Assembly (NCBI GenBank): GCA_031269465.1
Contig: JAISZB010000255.1
Span: 1 to 64,000, forward strand
DNA: 64,000 nt
From: Clostridiales bacterium
GTDB taxonomy: Bacteria; Bacillota; Clostridia; Lachnospirales; WQUN01
Reading direction: 5' to 3'
Positions 54,237 to 63,463 of this stretch are shown in pieces. The position numbers were made by a program, and so were the translations under genes. The notes beneath the pieces are model-generated. The model searched no databases and was not told the origin of the DNA. It saw only the letters and a list, made by a program, of their open reading frames with translations. Position 1 is the stretch's first letter; the number at the start of each line of letters is the position of its first letter.

Positions 54237-55091
54237 CTAAGTGCCTGGGCAGTCTTTACTGGCTTCCAGCAAGTCTCCTGCAACGCCGCCTCCATGAGTA
54301 TAGAAATGACGCAGCACTTCACCCTCGCTTACTAATTCATCGGCGCCGTTTTCGGATCTGATGGAAAAAAGAGTAAGGCAATCCCAGCGCAGCCTTTCCA
54401 TCAGTCTCATAATAGGCTCTTTTTCAGTTGCTGAAAGAAGCTTCATATGAAGGGTTTTCTTTTCATCCACTCGATCTCTCAGGAAATACCGGAAAAACTC
54501 CAAGTTCAACCTGTATCTCTGCTCCCTCAGCGATCTGAGCATGAACAATGACATGCAGAGGAGGCTGAAATTGTACGGATAGAGCGACACTTGAACAAGC
54601 CCGGCCGCAATCATGATGACAGATTGAATCTTTGTCGCCTTGATGACTGCTTTATTGGCTTTTAGCACCCCCAGCGTCTCTCCCAGGGCTATATGGATGA
54701 TGCGCCCCCCGTCTAGAGGGTGCGCGGGCAGCAGATTGAATAATCCGATTGCCAGGTTTACTTCTGAAAACAATCGGAGCCTGCTTCGAAACATGAAAAA
54801 CAGAATGATGTTCGAAGCAGGCCCTGCAAGAACTACAGCCAGCCGCTTGGCGAAGCCGAGGCTTTCCATGTCTTTTATTACGGCGCACTCCCCAAGAGGG
54901 GTTATGTGAAAGCTCTCGACCTTCAAGCCTAAAGCTTTGCCCAATCCGACATGAGACATCTCATGAATGGTGACTGCCAGCAAGGAAAGCCCGATTTCTT
55001 TTCCAAAGCCGAAAAGCGCGGCGGTAATGATAAAAGGGATGAAAAGTGGATGCAATCTGACTTTCAAGGTTCCGCCCTCTAATGATTTCAA
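54237..55091 (-). CDS. SpoIVFB-like intramembrane metalloprotease
   Basis: 284 residues of the M50 family, which cleaves membrane proteins inside the bilayer; SpoIVFB of Bacillus activates pro-sigma-K. Zinc motifs are clear: TIHEMSHVGLGKALGL (HExxH, about residue 43) and FNLLPAHPLDGGRIIH (about 123-138, third ligand Asp). Five or six hydrophobic segments fill residues 10-185, and the C-terminal third (about 195-284) resembles a soluble regulatory domain. GGAGGCAG-type context is weak; the start ATG lies just inside the end of the preceding gene (4-nt overlap), so the pair is one operon. Sporulation role is inferred from homology and the SpoIVFA-like partner. Confidence 0.88.
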   Translation of the reverse strand: MKSLEGGTLKVRLHPLFIPFIITAALFGFGKEIGLSLLAVTIHEMSHVGLGKALGLKVESFHITPLGECAVIKDMESLGFAKRLAVVLAGPASNIILFFMFRSRLRLFSEVNLAIGLFNLLPAHPLDGGRIIHIALGETLGVLKANKAVIKATKIQSVIMIAAGLVQVSLYPYNFSLLCMSLFMLRSLREQRYRLNLEFFRYFLRDRVDEKKTLHMKLLSATEKEPIMRLMERLRWDCLTLFSIRSENGADELVSEGEVLRHFYTHGGGVAGDLLEASKDCPGT

Positions 55092-55591
55092 TAATCTCCG
55101 GATACAGCGGCGATTTTACTTAAAATGTCTTCATCTATCCTAAAATCCCCGGGTTCAGCATCTCCAGAAGCTTCCGGGCTTCCTGCTTGAGATGCCAAGC
55201 CATCCGCGTTTTCAGCATTCTCAGAATCATTCAAAACGCCTCCGAAAATAGTTTTCACTGATGTCTTGGCCGTATCCACGGCAGACTTTACATCTTCAAC
55301 GGTAGTCTGTTCCTGAATGGCATTTTTCACAACTGAGCTTATTTCATCTGCAAGCGGCGAGTCAATCAAGTTTATCACCAGCGCGGCAGCCAGCAAAAGT
55401 CCGCACACTATAAACTGCATGATGACCCTTTCGGCTAGCTTGCCGCTTCTTTCCCCTCTCGAGTACGCGCCGCGGCTCGGATTGCGGCGCGCGCCGCCTG
55501 CATAGGCGCTGGAGTGGACGTCCCTATCCGCGACTGCGCTTGCGCCCGCAGGCCTTGAGGCCTTTACGCGCCGATAATGAGCTCTCTCCAT
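55088..55591 (-). CDS. SpoIVFA-like membrane protein, short
   Basis: 167 residues: a basic Arg/Ser-rich cytoplasmic N-tail, one membrane segment (about 57-77, VIMQFIVCGLLLAAALVIN) and an extracytoplasmic tail of helix and acidic linker, with no recognisable domain. Position directly upstream of the SpoIVFB-like gene (4-nt overlap) and topology match SpoIVFA, which holds SpoIVFB in check in Bacillus. Bacillus SpoIVFA is about 265 residues and has a LytM-like C-terminal domain, missing here. Either this is a minimal SpoIVFA or a different regulator. GGAGGTGGAAT precedes the ATG. Confidence 0.55.
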   Translation of the reverse strand: MERAHYRRVKASRPAGASAVADRDVHSSAYAGGARRNPSRGAYSRGERSGKLAERVIMQFIVCGLLLAAALVINLIDSPLADEISSVVKNAIQEQTTVEDVKSAVDTAKTSVKTIFGGVLNDSENAENADGLASQAGSPEASGDAEPGDFRIDEDILSKIAAVSGDY

Positions 55592-55647
55592 TGTATTCCA
55601 CCTCCGCGGTTCATTTAGAACAATCTATGCCGGCACAGTCCAAAATA

Positions 55648-55745
55648 TACCGACGCTCAGCCAAACGCACCGATTTTGAGCTTGATTGCCCCCTTTCAAT
55701 GCGCGATTGATATCAATCGCGCTCGCTGTACCGTGAAGCTTAAAC
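55648..55745. repeat. PAL element, eroded, II-II core
   Basis: TATACCGACGCTCAGCC, TTTTGAGCTTGATTGCCC, then the perfect palindrome GCGATTGATATCAATCGC and GCTCGCTGTACCGTGAAGCT. The right end is lost. Confidence 0.65.
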
Positions 55746-56052
55746 AGGAGCAGCAAACCAAAGAACTCATAAGAATTCGGTGCTGTCGTCTCCTTCCCGA
55801 TGCCTAAGAGATCCCTGACGCCTTCAGTCCCGCGCGGTTTTTTCTTATCGCCCAGCATAAATCCGACTGCTTCTCCATCGGCCGTGATGGCCAACCTAAC
55901 AGGAATGGTTCTGCCAAGCGCACCTGCCTCCTTCAGGCTGGATAATCCACTCGGCGTTAGAGCCATAATACTTTCATATCGACGCGTCACCCCTTTTTGC
56001 GGAGGGCAGGCGCGAACTCCCGGGTGCGAATCACCCGAGATTTTCTCCCTGT

Positions 56053-56281
56053 TATACCGCTTTTCATCAAATGTTCCTTTTTTTGTTGACTGTCCATTGA
56101 GTGGTGCGAAATGCCGTTTCGGCATTTCGCACTAGCAGTATAATCAAGCTAAAAAAGGTAATTTAGTACGAAAATACACTATATGGACATTTGTCCATGC
56201 CTCAAACACACAAATGGCTTAATATTTTCATCCTTAATGGTGAAGCGAAGCTTCATAGGGGTTTATATGAAAAGCAGTATA
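56053..56281. repeat. PAL element, long form, 229 bp
   Basis: TATACCGCTTTTCATC start, core GAAATGCCGTTTCGGCATTTC, TAATCAAGCTAAAAAAGG, then the extra module in reverse (ATATGGACATTTGTCCATG, GGTGAAGCGAAGCTTC) and the end ATATGAAAAGCAGTATA. A right-half fragment follows (56282-56331, ending AAAAACAGTATA). Confidence 0.92.
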
Positions 56282-56767
56282 GCTATATAACCAAGCTCTA
56301 AAAAAGGCAGTTTTCTTCGAAAAACAGTATAAATACGCACTCCAGCGTAGTCAAACGCACTGTCAGGGCTCAAGCGTCCTTTATGCAAATCGGAACTTAG
56401 GAGTGCAAATCAGTCAGTAAGCATGAAGCGCCCATGGCAGGCATCGATATGGGTCTCTACCGCAAATTGAGCTTTGCTCCATATTCCATTCTCAATGCGC
56501 CCGCCGAAAAAATGCAGACCTAAGAAATGATTCTTGCGATGTTTGTTTTTAGTATTTACACAAAGATGTTTTAGTGGTAAACTTTATCAGGATTTGCATG
56601 TTAAACGAAAAGAACGTTCGTGTATACTCACGCGGCGCAAACACTGATTATTAAGTGCAGGCGGGCTATAGAGCAAAGCCCGCGCCTGAGCCGCACAGGC
56701 GTATACGCTTGTTTTTTTCGGGCAGTATATGCAGTGCCGCAACGCAAGCGGGACGCTTTAAGCGTCA

Positions 56768-56930
56768 AGACTACTCGCTCGCTGTATAATCAAGCTCAAA
56801 AAAAGGCAGTTTAGTGCGAAAATACATTTTATGGGCATTTGTCCATGCTTCAAATACACAAATGACTTAATATTTTCACCCTTAGCGGTGAAGCGCAGCG
56901 TCATAGGGGTTTATATGAAAAGCATTATAA
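56768..56930. repeat. PAL long form, left side lost
   Basis: It starts in GCTCGCTGTATAATCAAGC, then has the extra module in reverse (TTTATGGGCATTTGTCCATG, GCGGTGAAGCGCAGCG) and ends ATATGAAAAGCATTATA. Confidence 0.85.
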
Positions 56931-57084
56931 TTGATATACTGATTTGCTGCCTTATGCATCTAGTGCGGTTCTACAGCATGCATATCCCACATGCATATTT
57001 CACGTGAGAATCAGCCTGCGCCTTCAGCGCAGACTTTACAGCGGACGAATTTTTGCCGCGTTCAACGTTTCGATGCTGAAAAGC

Positions 57085-57214
57085 TATACCGATTTTCATG
57101 CAATGTTACCTTTATAGCTTGATTATCCATTGAGTGATGTGATTGATATCGGCATTTTGCACTCGCTGTATAATCAAGCTGTAAAAAGGGCAATTTAGTG
57201 CGAAAATCAGTATA
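57085..57214. repeat. PAL element, 130 bp
   Basis: TATACCGATTTTCATGC start, TTGATTATCCATTGAGTG, core GTGATTGATATCGGCATTTTG, GTATAATCAAGC, and GCGAAAATCAGTATA end. Confidence 0.9.
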
Positions 57215-57465
57215 ATAATCGTCCCCCTGCGCGGAATATGCGACGGGTGGCTTCAGTTTCGAGGCGAGCATTTCGGGCTGCTCCTCTGCGAAAATCTGCT
57301 TTAATCGGCGCATTTTCAAGTTTTGCGGCATAATGCGGCGTTATCGCATGAACAATCAAAATAGAGTGGAGGAAAGCGCAGGCAGCGCTTAGAGTCAAGC
57401 GTTCTTTGGAGTCTTCCAAGGATGCTTGCTCCTAAGCCGAAGCTGCGGCGCCTGCGCAGTGTATA

Positions 57466-59445
57466 ATGAACACAGAGAATCTTAAAAAATCTTATGATAA
57501 TGACAGCATTACATCCCTTAAAGGGGCGGATCGAGTTCGCAAGCGCCCATCCGTCATCTTCGGCTCAGACGGGCTGGATGGATGCGAGCATTCCATCTTT
57601 GAGATAATCTCCAACTCAATTGATGAAGCTCGCGAAGGGTACGGGCGTGTCATCGAAATATCCCGTCACAGAGACTGTTCCGTAACAGTTAAGGATCATG
57701 GCAGAGGCTGCCCTGTGGACTATAACCCTACAGAAAAGAAATACAACTGGGAGCTGGTGTTCTGCGAACTTTACGCCGGCGGCAAGTTCCAGAACAACTC
57801 TGAGGAAAGCTACTCTTTCAGCCTGGGTTTGAACGGCTTGGGCCTTTGCTCCACGCAGTACAGCTCAGAGTTCATGGACGTGGACATATACAGGGACGGA
57901 TGCCATTACATGCTCCGCTTCGAAAAAGGAGAAAATATCGGGGGCCTCATCAAGGAGCCGTGCCGATCTGTAGGAACAGGCTCCATCATCCATTGGCGTC
58001 CTGACAGGGAAGTTTTTACTGACATAGATGTGCCGTTGTCTTATTACCTGGACGCGCTTAAAAAGCAGGCCATTGTAAACGACGGGCTGCGCTTCGAGCT
58101 ATATGACGAGGAGACTGATGAGACCTACTCATTCTGCTATGAGAACGGAATACAGGACTATATCTGGGAAATCTCAGAAGGTCAAAGGCTCACTGACCCT
58201 TATACGCTGCGCTATGAGACCAAGGGAAGGGATCGGGAGGACAAGCCGGATTACAAGCTCAAGTTTCAAATAGCTTTCTGCTTTTCAAATGAACTCAGCA
58301 AAATAGAGTATTATCATAACTCCAGTTTTCTGGAATATGGAGGTTCTCCTGATAAAGCCGTCAAATCCGCCTTCATGTGGGCTATTGAAATGTACTTGAA
58401 AAACGCCGGCCTCTACAAGAAAGATGAAAAGAAAATAACCTTCACGGACATAGAAGACAGCTTGATATTGATATCATCCTCTTTCTCCACCATAACAAGT
58501 TATGAGAACCAAACGAAAAAGTCCATAACAAACAAATTTATACAGGATGCCATGACAGATTATCTCAAAAAACAGCTTCCCGTTTACTTCATAGAAAATA
58601 AGATGGAGGCGGATAAGCTGGCCGCGCAAGTGATGGTAAACAAGCGAAGCCGAGAAACCGCTGAAAAAACAAGGGTATCCATCAAAAAAAAGCTGACGGG
58701 CTCCATCGACATAAACAACAGGGTCGAAAAATTCGTCAACTGCCGCACCAAGGACTTGAACCGCAGGGAAATCTACATCGTAGAGGGAGATTCAGCAATG
58801 GGTTCTTGCAAGCTTGGCAGGGACGCCGAATTTCAAGCCATCATGCCTGTTAGGGGAAAGATTTTGAACTGCTTGAAAGCTGACTATGACAAAATATTCA
58901 ATTCTGACATCATCACAGATCTGCTGAGAGTTTTAGGATGCGGAGTGGAAATTCACACCAAGCACAACCACGATCTGAATTCCTTCGATCTGAGCCAGCT
59001 TAGGTGGAGCAAAATCATTATATGCACAGACGCCGATGTCGACGGCTTTCAGATAAGAGCCCTGATACTGACCATGCTTTACAGGCTTGTGCCGACTCTC
59101 ATTGAGGCTAAAAAGGTCTTCATCGCAGAGTCGCCTCTATATGAGATAAACGCGGGAAAGAAAACATTCTTCGCCTATACCGAAAAGGAAAAGGCTGATA
59201 TAACCGCAAAAATCCCAGGCAAGTTCACAATTCAAAGATCAAAGGGGCTGGGAGAGAACGAGCCCGATATGATGTGGCTCACTACAATGAACCCCGAAAC
59301 CAGAAGGCTCATTCAGGTTGTTCCTGACGACGCGGCGGATACGCAGTCAATGTTTGAAATCCTCTTGGGAGACAACCTTAAAGGGCGCAAGGAATTCATA
59401 GAGCGTCACGGTCACAAGTACATCGATTTCAGCGAGATAGTGTAA
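57466..59445 (+). CDS. parE: Type IIA DNA topoisomerase, B subunit (divergent ParE/GyrB)
   Basis: 659 residues. The B subunit binds ATP and holds metal for DNA cleavage. GHKL ATPase: EIISNSIDEAREGYG, VKDHGRGCPV, and SLGLNGLGLCSTQYSS, which differs from the usual GGLHGVGAS-type loop. The TOPRIM domain has EGDSAMGSCKLGRDAEFQAIMPVRGKILN and CTDADVDGFQIRALILTMLYR, with the expected Glu and Asp residues, and the end RSKGLGENEPDMMW matches. It belongs to a divergent Clostridia-type set, not classical gyrase B. No Shine-Dalgarno is visible before the ATG. The A subunit follows about 120 bp downstream. Whether it acts as gyrase or decatenase cannot be read here. Confidence 0.9.
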   Translation: MNTENLKKSYDNDSITSLKGADRVRKRPSVIFGSDGLDGCEHSIFEIISNSIDEAREGYGRVIEISRHRDCSVTVKDHGRGCPVDYNPTEKKYNWELVFCELYAGGKFQNNSEESYSFSLGLNGLGLCSTQYSSEFMDVDIYRDGCHYMLRFEKGENIGGLIKEPCRSVGTGSIIHWRPDREVFTDIDVPLSYYLDALKKQAIVNDGLRFELYDEETDETYSFCYENGIQDYIWEISEGQRLTDPYTLRYETKGRDREDKPDYKLKFQIAFCFSNELSKIEYYHNSSFLEYGGSPDKAVKSAFMWAIEMYLKNAGLYKKDEKKITFTDIEDSLILISSSFSTITSYENQTKKSITNKFIQDAMTDYLKKQLPVYFIENKMEADKLAAQVMVNKRSRETAEKTRVSIKKKLTGSIDINNRVEKFVNCRTKDLNRREIYIVEGDSAMGSCKLGRDAEFQAIMPVRGKILNCLKADYDKIFNSDIITDLLRVLGCGVEIHTKHNHDLNSFDLSQLRWSKIIICTDADVDGFQIRALILTMLYRLVPTLIEAKKVFIAESPLYEINAGKKTFFAYTEKEKADITAKIPGKFTIQRSKGLGENEPDMMWLTTMNPETRRLIQVVPDDAADTQSMFEILLGDNLKGRKEFIERHGHKYIDFSEIV

Positions 59446-59562
59446 GCGCCTCTCAATAGCGATTCTTTGCAGTCCGGCGCGCGGCGCTTCATCTGCCAAG
59501 TTGGGTTTTGAAAGCGCTCGGACAGGCTTTCGCGCATACTAAAAGAAAAACAGGTGAGAATT

Positions 59563-61764
59563 TTGGCCGGAAGAAAGAAAACAGGAGAAGATTCCAACAA
59601 GCATCATGCGGAGGTCATGGAGCAGAAAATCGTCTCAGCCTTGGAAACCAATTACATGCCCTACACCATGAGCGTAATAATCTCCAGGGCGATCCCTGAG
59701 ATTGACGGATTCAAGCCGGCTCATCGCAAGCTTTTGTACACCATGTACAAAATGGGACTTCTCACTGGCAACAGAATCAAGTCCACTGATGTTGTAGGCC
59801 AGACCATGAAGTTAAACCCTCATGGAGACCAAGCAATCTATGAGACCCTTGTCAGGCTCACCAGGGGAAATGACGCGCTCCTTCACCCATTCATCGACTC
59901 CAAGGGCAATTTCGGAAAGCAGTACTCCAGGGACATGGCATATGCCGCCAGCAGATACACGGAGGTGAAGCTTGACGCCATTTGCGCCGAAATCTTCAAG
60001 GACATCGATAAAAACGCCGTTGACATGATAGACAACTACGATGGCAGGATGAAAGAGCCGATGGTTTTTCCAACAACCTTTCCAAACCTTCTGGTGACTC
60101 CCAATCAAGGCATAGCGGTTGGAATGGCAAGCCAAGTCGCGAGCTTCAACTTAAAGGAAGTATGCTCGGCTGCCATTCACTATATAAAAGACAAGAACTG
60201 CCAGATTTCGAAGTATCTTCTGGCGCCGGACTTCTCAACCGGAGGACAGCTGATATACAACCAAGCTGAACTGGAAAGCATTTACGCCACCGGCAGAGGC
60301 GGATTCAAGATTCGGGCGAAATACCGGTACGACCAGAAAAACAGCTGCATAGAAATAACAGAGATCCCCTACTCCACCTCGATCGAATTCATAATCGACA
60401 AGATTACGGCTCTGGTCAAGTCCAACAAGATAAGAGAAATAATAGACGTCCGGGATGAGACGGATCTCAACGGGCTCAGGATAACTCTGGACGTAAAAAG
60501 AAGCTGCAACCCCGATCACCTCATGCACAGGCTGTTCAACATGACCTCGCTTTGCGACGTGTTCAGCTGCAACTTCAATTTTCTTATAAACAAAAGACCC
60601 AGAACAATGGGAATCAGTGAGATTTTAGATGAGTGGATAGCATTTAGAATTGAATGCATAAGACGGCAGGTTACATATGACATAGGAAAGAAAACAGAAA
60701 AAATGCACCTGCTGGAAGGTTTATCGCTCATACTCCTTGACATCGACAAGGCAATTCGAATCATTCGCCAGACTGAAGAAGACTCTATGGTCTTGCCAAA
60801 CCTTATGGCTGGATTCTCAATCGACCAGCTTCAAGCTGAATATATTGCCGAGATCAAGCTTCGAAACCTGAATAAGGAGTACATCCTCTCCAGAACCGCA
60901 GAGCTGGATTCCCTTAGGAAGGAGATTTGTGATCTCAAAGCTCTTGCGGGAAGCGACGAGAAGATCAAGGATCTCATATGCATCCAATTGAAAGAGATTT
61001 CCAAAAAATACGGCAAGCCCAGACGCACGGAAATCATAGCCGAAGAGCAGGTGCAAGACATACCGGATGAAGTTCTCATTGAAGACTACGGTATAAAGCT
61101 ATTTCTCACAGAGCACAGCTACTTTAAGAAAATAGCCCTGAATTCCTTGAGATATTCCGCTGATCAAAAGCTGAAGGATGATGACTCCATTATACAAGAG
61201 ATTGAAACCACCAATAAGGCTGAAATCATCTTCTTCTCAAACAAATGCAGCGCCTATAAAGCCAAAGCCTATGACTTGGCGGACTGCAAAGCCTCCGGCA
61301 TGGGTGAGTACCTAGCCAACCTTTTAAGCCTTGAAGAAGGCGAACGCATTGTATACATGGCTACAACCGCTGATTACAGCGGCTTTATGCTCTTTGCCTT
61401 TGAAAACGGGAAGGCGGCGAAGGTCAATATGGAAAGCTATAAAACCAACAGGAAGAAGATATCAAACGCCTATTCCGACAAAGCCAAGCTGATTTTCGCT
61501 GAAAAAATAGACGAGGATCAGGAGTACGCTTTTTTGCGCAATGATTTCAAGCTGCTTGCGGTAAACTCCAGCCTGATAGCCGCGAATGCCACAAAAAACA
61601 CCGCGGGAGTTCAGGTGATTAACCTCAGGAAGAATACTTTTCTAAAAAAAGCTTGCCACTGCAGCAATCTTACACTGGAGAATCCCAAATACTATCTTGC
61701 AGATAAAATCCCTTCTGCAGGGCATTTCATCAATGACAAAGAAAGGGCGGCAAACGCTCTTTGA
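59563..61764 (+). CDS. parC: Type IIA DNA topoisomerase, A subunit (divergent ParC/GyrA)
   Basis: About 733 residues. The A subunit cuts and rejoins DNA. The TTG at 59563 is preferred because AGGTGA lies 5 nt upstream; GTG at 59554 is the alternative. N-terminal breakage domain: SRAIPEIDGFKPAHRKLLYTM, DVVGQTMKLNPHGDQAIYETLVRL, and the catalytic Tyr (about residue 132) in YAASRYTEVKLDAI, preceded by its Arg. Next come NNYDGRMKEPMVFPTTFPNLLVTPNQGIAVGMAS-type sequence and a coiled coil (about 440-500). The C-terminal region (about 510-733) is shorter than the GyrA pinwheel, and no GyrA box (QRRGGKG) is seen, which favours a topoisomerase IV-like role. It follows its B subunit directly. Confidence 0.92.
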   Translation: MAGRKKTGEDSNKHHAEVMEQKIVSALETNYMPYTMSVIISRAIPEIDGFKPAHRKLLYTMYKMGLLTGNRIKSTDVVGQTMKLNPHGDQAIYETLVRLTRGNDALLHPFIDSKGNFGKQYSRDMAYAASRYTEVKLDAICAEIFKDIDKNAVDMIDNYDGRMKEPMVFPTTFPNLLVTPNQGIAVGMASQVASFNLKEVCSAAIHYIKDKNCQISKYLLAPDFSTGGQLIYNQAELESIYATGRGGFKIRAKYRYDQKNSCIEITEIPYSTSIEFIIDKITALVKSNKIREIIDVRDETDLNGLRITLDVKRSCNPDHLMHRLFNMTSLCDVFSCNFNFLINKRPRTMGISEILDEWIAFRIECIRRQVTYDIGKKTEKMHLLEGLSLILLDIDKAIRIIRQTEEDSMVLPNLMAGFSIDQLQAEYIAEIKLRNLNKEYILSRTAELDSLRKEICDLKALAGSDEKIKDLICIQLKEISKKYGKPRRTEIIAEEQVQDIPDEVLIEDYGIKLFLTEHSYFKKIALNSLRYSADQKLKDDDSIIQEIETTNKAEIIFFSNKCSAYKAKAYDLADCKASGMGEYLANLLSLEEGERIVYMATTADYSGFMLFAFENGKAAKVNMESYKTNRKKISNAYSDKAKLIFAEKIDEDQEYAFLRNDFKLLAVNSSLIAANATKNTAGVQVINLRKNTFLKKACHCSNLTLENPKYYLADKIPSAGHFINDKERAANAL

Positions 61765-61767
61765 CAT

Positions 61768-61890
61768 GCTGATTCGCATATGAAGCCGCCTATTTAGCTT
61801 AACTGTACAGCAACCGCTTACCTTGAAAGCGCTGAATTGTGCATTTAAGAATATCAGCGCCAGCAGACAGTCAAAAAAAAGTTTTTGCCT
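61768..61890. repeat. PAL-B element, diverged
   Basis: ATGCTGATTCGCATATGAAGC start, then GCTTAACTGTACAGC, CTTGAAAGCGCTGAATTG, TTAAGAATATCAGCGCC and AGACAGTCAAAAAAAAG. It lies directly downstream of the A subunit. Confidence 0.65.
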
Positions 61891-61895
61891 GCAAA

Positions 61896-62026
61896 TATTT
61901 TCATTTTCATAAAAAACAGCCATTTTTAGAGCTTGATTATACAGCGGGCGCGATTGATATCAGCGTTTAGCACCTAGAAAGCGGATAAAAAAACTAAAAA
62001 AGGAACATTTGATTAAAAGCGGAATA
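61896..62026. repeat. PAL element, about 131 bp
   Basis: TTTTCATTTTCATAAAAAAC, TTTTAGAGCTTGATTATACAGC, core GCGATTGATATCAGCG, and GATTAAAAGCGGAATA end. Confidence 0.8.
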
Positions 62027-62049
62027 GCATATGCCTGAACTCAAGAGAT

Positions 62050-62114
62050 AGCGCCAAAATAAGGCCTGATTATCCAAAGCTTCTACGGATAAACAGGCCT
62101 TATTTTTGGCGCTT
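62050..62114. repeat. Perfect-armed 65-bp hairpin, not PAL
   Basis: GCGCCAAAAT-AAGGCCTGATTATCC pairs with GGATAAACAGGCCTT-ATTTTTGGCGC around AAAGCTTCTAC. It may act as a two-way terminator. The ends differ from PAL. Confidence 0.7.
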
Positions 62115-62577
62115 GCAAGAAAATCTTATAGACTAAAAACTATTTCAGCTTGGCTGTACAGCGCCTCTCAAGGTACATATTACTGCAAATCGGCATAGCT
62201 TTACATTCTTAGACTCTGATTCCGCATTTTAGGGCGCTGCTTAAGCTTTCACTAAATCTGTCACGCTTATTTTTTCACGGAATGCTGGATGCGCGCATTT
62301 AAGAATATCAGCATCAGAAAAACCTATCCTGAAAACGCCTGTCCATCAGCGCCGGGCATTTCAGAAAGCCCGTGCGCATTGGGGTGCGTCCGGCGAGCAG
62401 AATCCGGCCTATGCCTCCGTCGACATTGACGGACATGCTCTTGCACTGCGCAAAGCGGCATGGAATCTTCCAGATATCCGCCTCTGATATTAAGAAAATG
62501 CAAAGGCGCTTCAGAGCACGGCATTCCCAGCGAAAACTCTTTTTTGTTCACTGCTTCAAAACAATTCAGAACATAAA

Positions 62578-62712
62578 TATACCGCTTTTCATCAAATGTT
62601 CCTTTTTTGGAGCTTGATTATCCATTGAGTGGTGAGAAATGCCGATCTCGGCATTTGCACTCGCTGTATAATCAAGCTCCAAAAAAGGTAATTTTAAATG
62701 AAATGCAGTATA
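62578..62712. repeat. PAL element, complete, 135 bp
   Basis: TATACCGCTTTTCATC start, GGAGCTTGATTATCCATTGAG, the I-I core GAAATGCCGATCTCGGCATT, GTATAATCAAGCTCC, and AATGAAATGCAGTATA end. Confidence 0.93.
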
Positions 62713-62884
62713 ATATGTAGATGAAAACAATTTTCAGTTATAAATTTCGGTTATTAGCTGAGATATAGTCGGGATCCATTTTCAATTCAACAATGCTTTG
62801 ATTTTGAAGAAAACCTTTCTTTCCCAGGCCTCCGCCATCGCCAGCCCATTTCGTATCTTAAGAAGAATTCAAACCACAGCCAAT

Positions 62885-63085
62885 TCACTTGCTTTTCGGA
62901 GGTTCTCTGAGATCATCTTCAGGATCGAAGCGGAACCCACCTCTCTTGGCTCCGCAATGAGTGCAGAACAAGACCCCCTCCTTCAGCCTTTGCCCGCACT
63001 TGCGGCAAATGGCCTCGCTTGGCTCGTCAAGAGCGATAGACTTATCTTGGCTAGCTTTTACGTCCACTCCAAACTTTTTGACCAT
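62885..63085 (-). CDS. Small zinc-ribbon protein
   Basis: 66 residues with one zinc ribbon, CRKCGQRLKEGVLFCTHCG (about 28-46, C-x2-C-x11-C-x2-C). It has an acidic N-part and a Gly/Phe/Asp tail. GGGGGCG lies about 6 nt before the ATG. Such ribbons occur in regulatory and scaffolding proteins; no more precise family is recognised. It stands alone between PAL-rich intergenic stretches. Confidence 0.7.
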   Translation of the reverse strand: MVKKFGVDVKASQDKSIALDEPSEAICRKCGQRLKEGVLFCTHCGAKRGGFRFDPEDDLREPPKSK

Positions 63086-63332
63086 AAGAGCGCCCCCTTG
63101 TCACTTTGCTTGAATAGGAAAACAGCTAGATTCTTCCGTGCCGCTTTCATATTTTCAAGCACAGATAGGCCTGTTAATTGAACCGCCTCGCATGCCCAGA
63201 TTCAAGCTCTGCAACGATTCACAGCCTGTAAGCCCGGCAAACATGCCGGCTTGCAACAGTATACGCAAGCTATGCGTTTGAAGCTTTCCCAACCGCCTAC
63301 GAACCTTTGATTTGCATCCTTATGCCACTATT

Positions 63333-63463
63333 TGAAGCTTGACTGTCTGCTGGCGCTGATATTCTTAAGTGAAGAATTCAGCGCTTTCAAGGCGCGATTG
63401 ATATCTATCGCGTTCGCTGAATAATCAAGCCAAACTTGGCAGTTTCATATGCAAATCAGTATA
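63333..63463. repeat. PAL-B element, 131 bp
   Basis: TTTGAAGCTTGACTGTCTGC, GGCGCTGATATTCTTAAG, GAATTCAGCGCTTTCAAGG, core GCGATTGATATCTATCGCG, and TTTCATATGCAAATCAGTATA end. A clean example of the PAL-B type. Confidence 0.8.

Larger units (their letters stand above)
55592..57465. other. 1.9-kb intergenic region upstream of the topoisomerase genes
   Basis: Four PAL elements lie here (55648-55745, 56053-56281, 56768-56930, 57085-57214). An open frame 56125-55625 (minus) runs partly through PAL sequence and has no clear ribosome site at a fitting start; its middle (IMALTPSGLSSLKEAGALGRTIPVRLAITADGEAVGFMLG) reads protein-like but is not recognised. No other gene is seen. Confidence 0.5.

Noticed and set aside
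55985-56050. GC-rich stem GGGTGCGAATCACCC and surroundings as a riboswitch
   Set aside because: The sequence does not fit the conserved cores of the FMN, TPP, cobalamin, glycine, SAM or cyclic-di-GMP riboswitches that I could check by eye.
55625-56125. Minus-strand 166-codon frame upstream of the spoIVFA-like gene
   Set aside because: Its two ends are PAL sequence read in frame. The middle part is protein-like but lacks a fitting start and a recognised family, so it is noted only in the intergenic entry.
62324-62560. Minus-strand open frames near 62.4 kb, including one with NVDGGIGRILLAGRTPMRTGFLKC
   Set aside because: That frame has no ATG near its beginning and no ribosome site, and the listed alternative frame has no family match; coding status could not be supported.
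12821-62716. PAL ends (GCGGTATAAT) as mobile promoters
   Set aside because: Where a TATAAT arises at an element end, the position 17 bp upstream reads AAGGAA or similar and not a -35 box.
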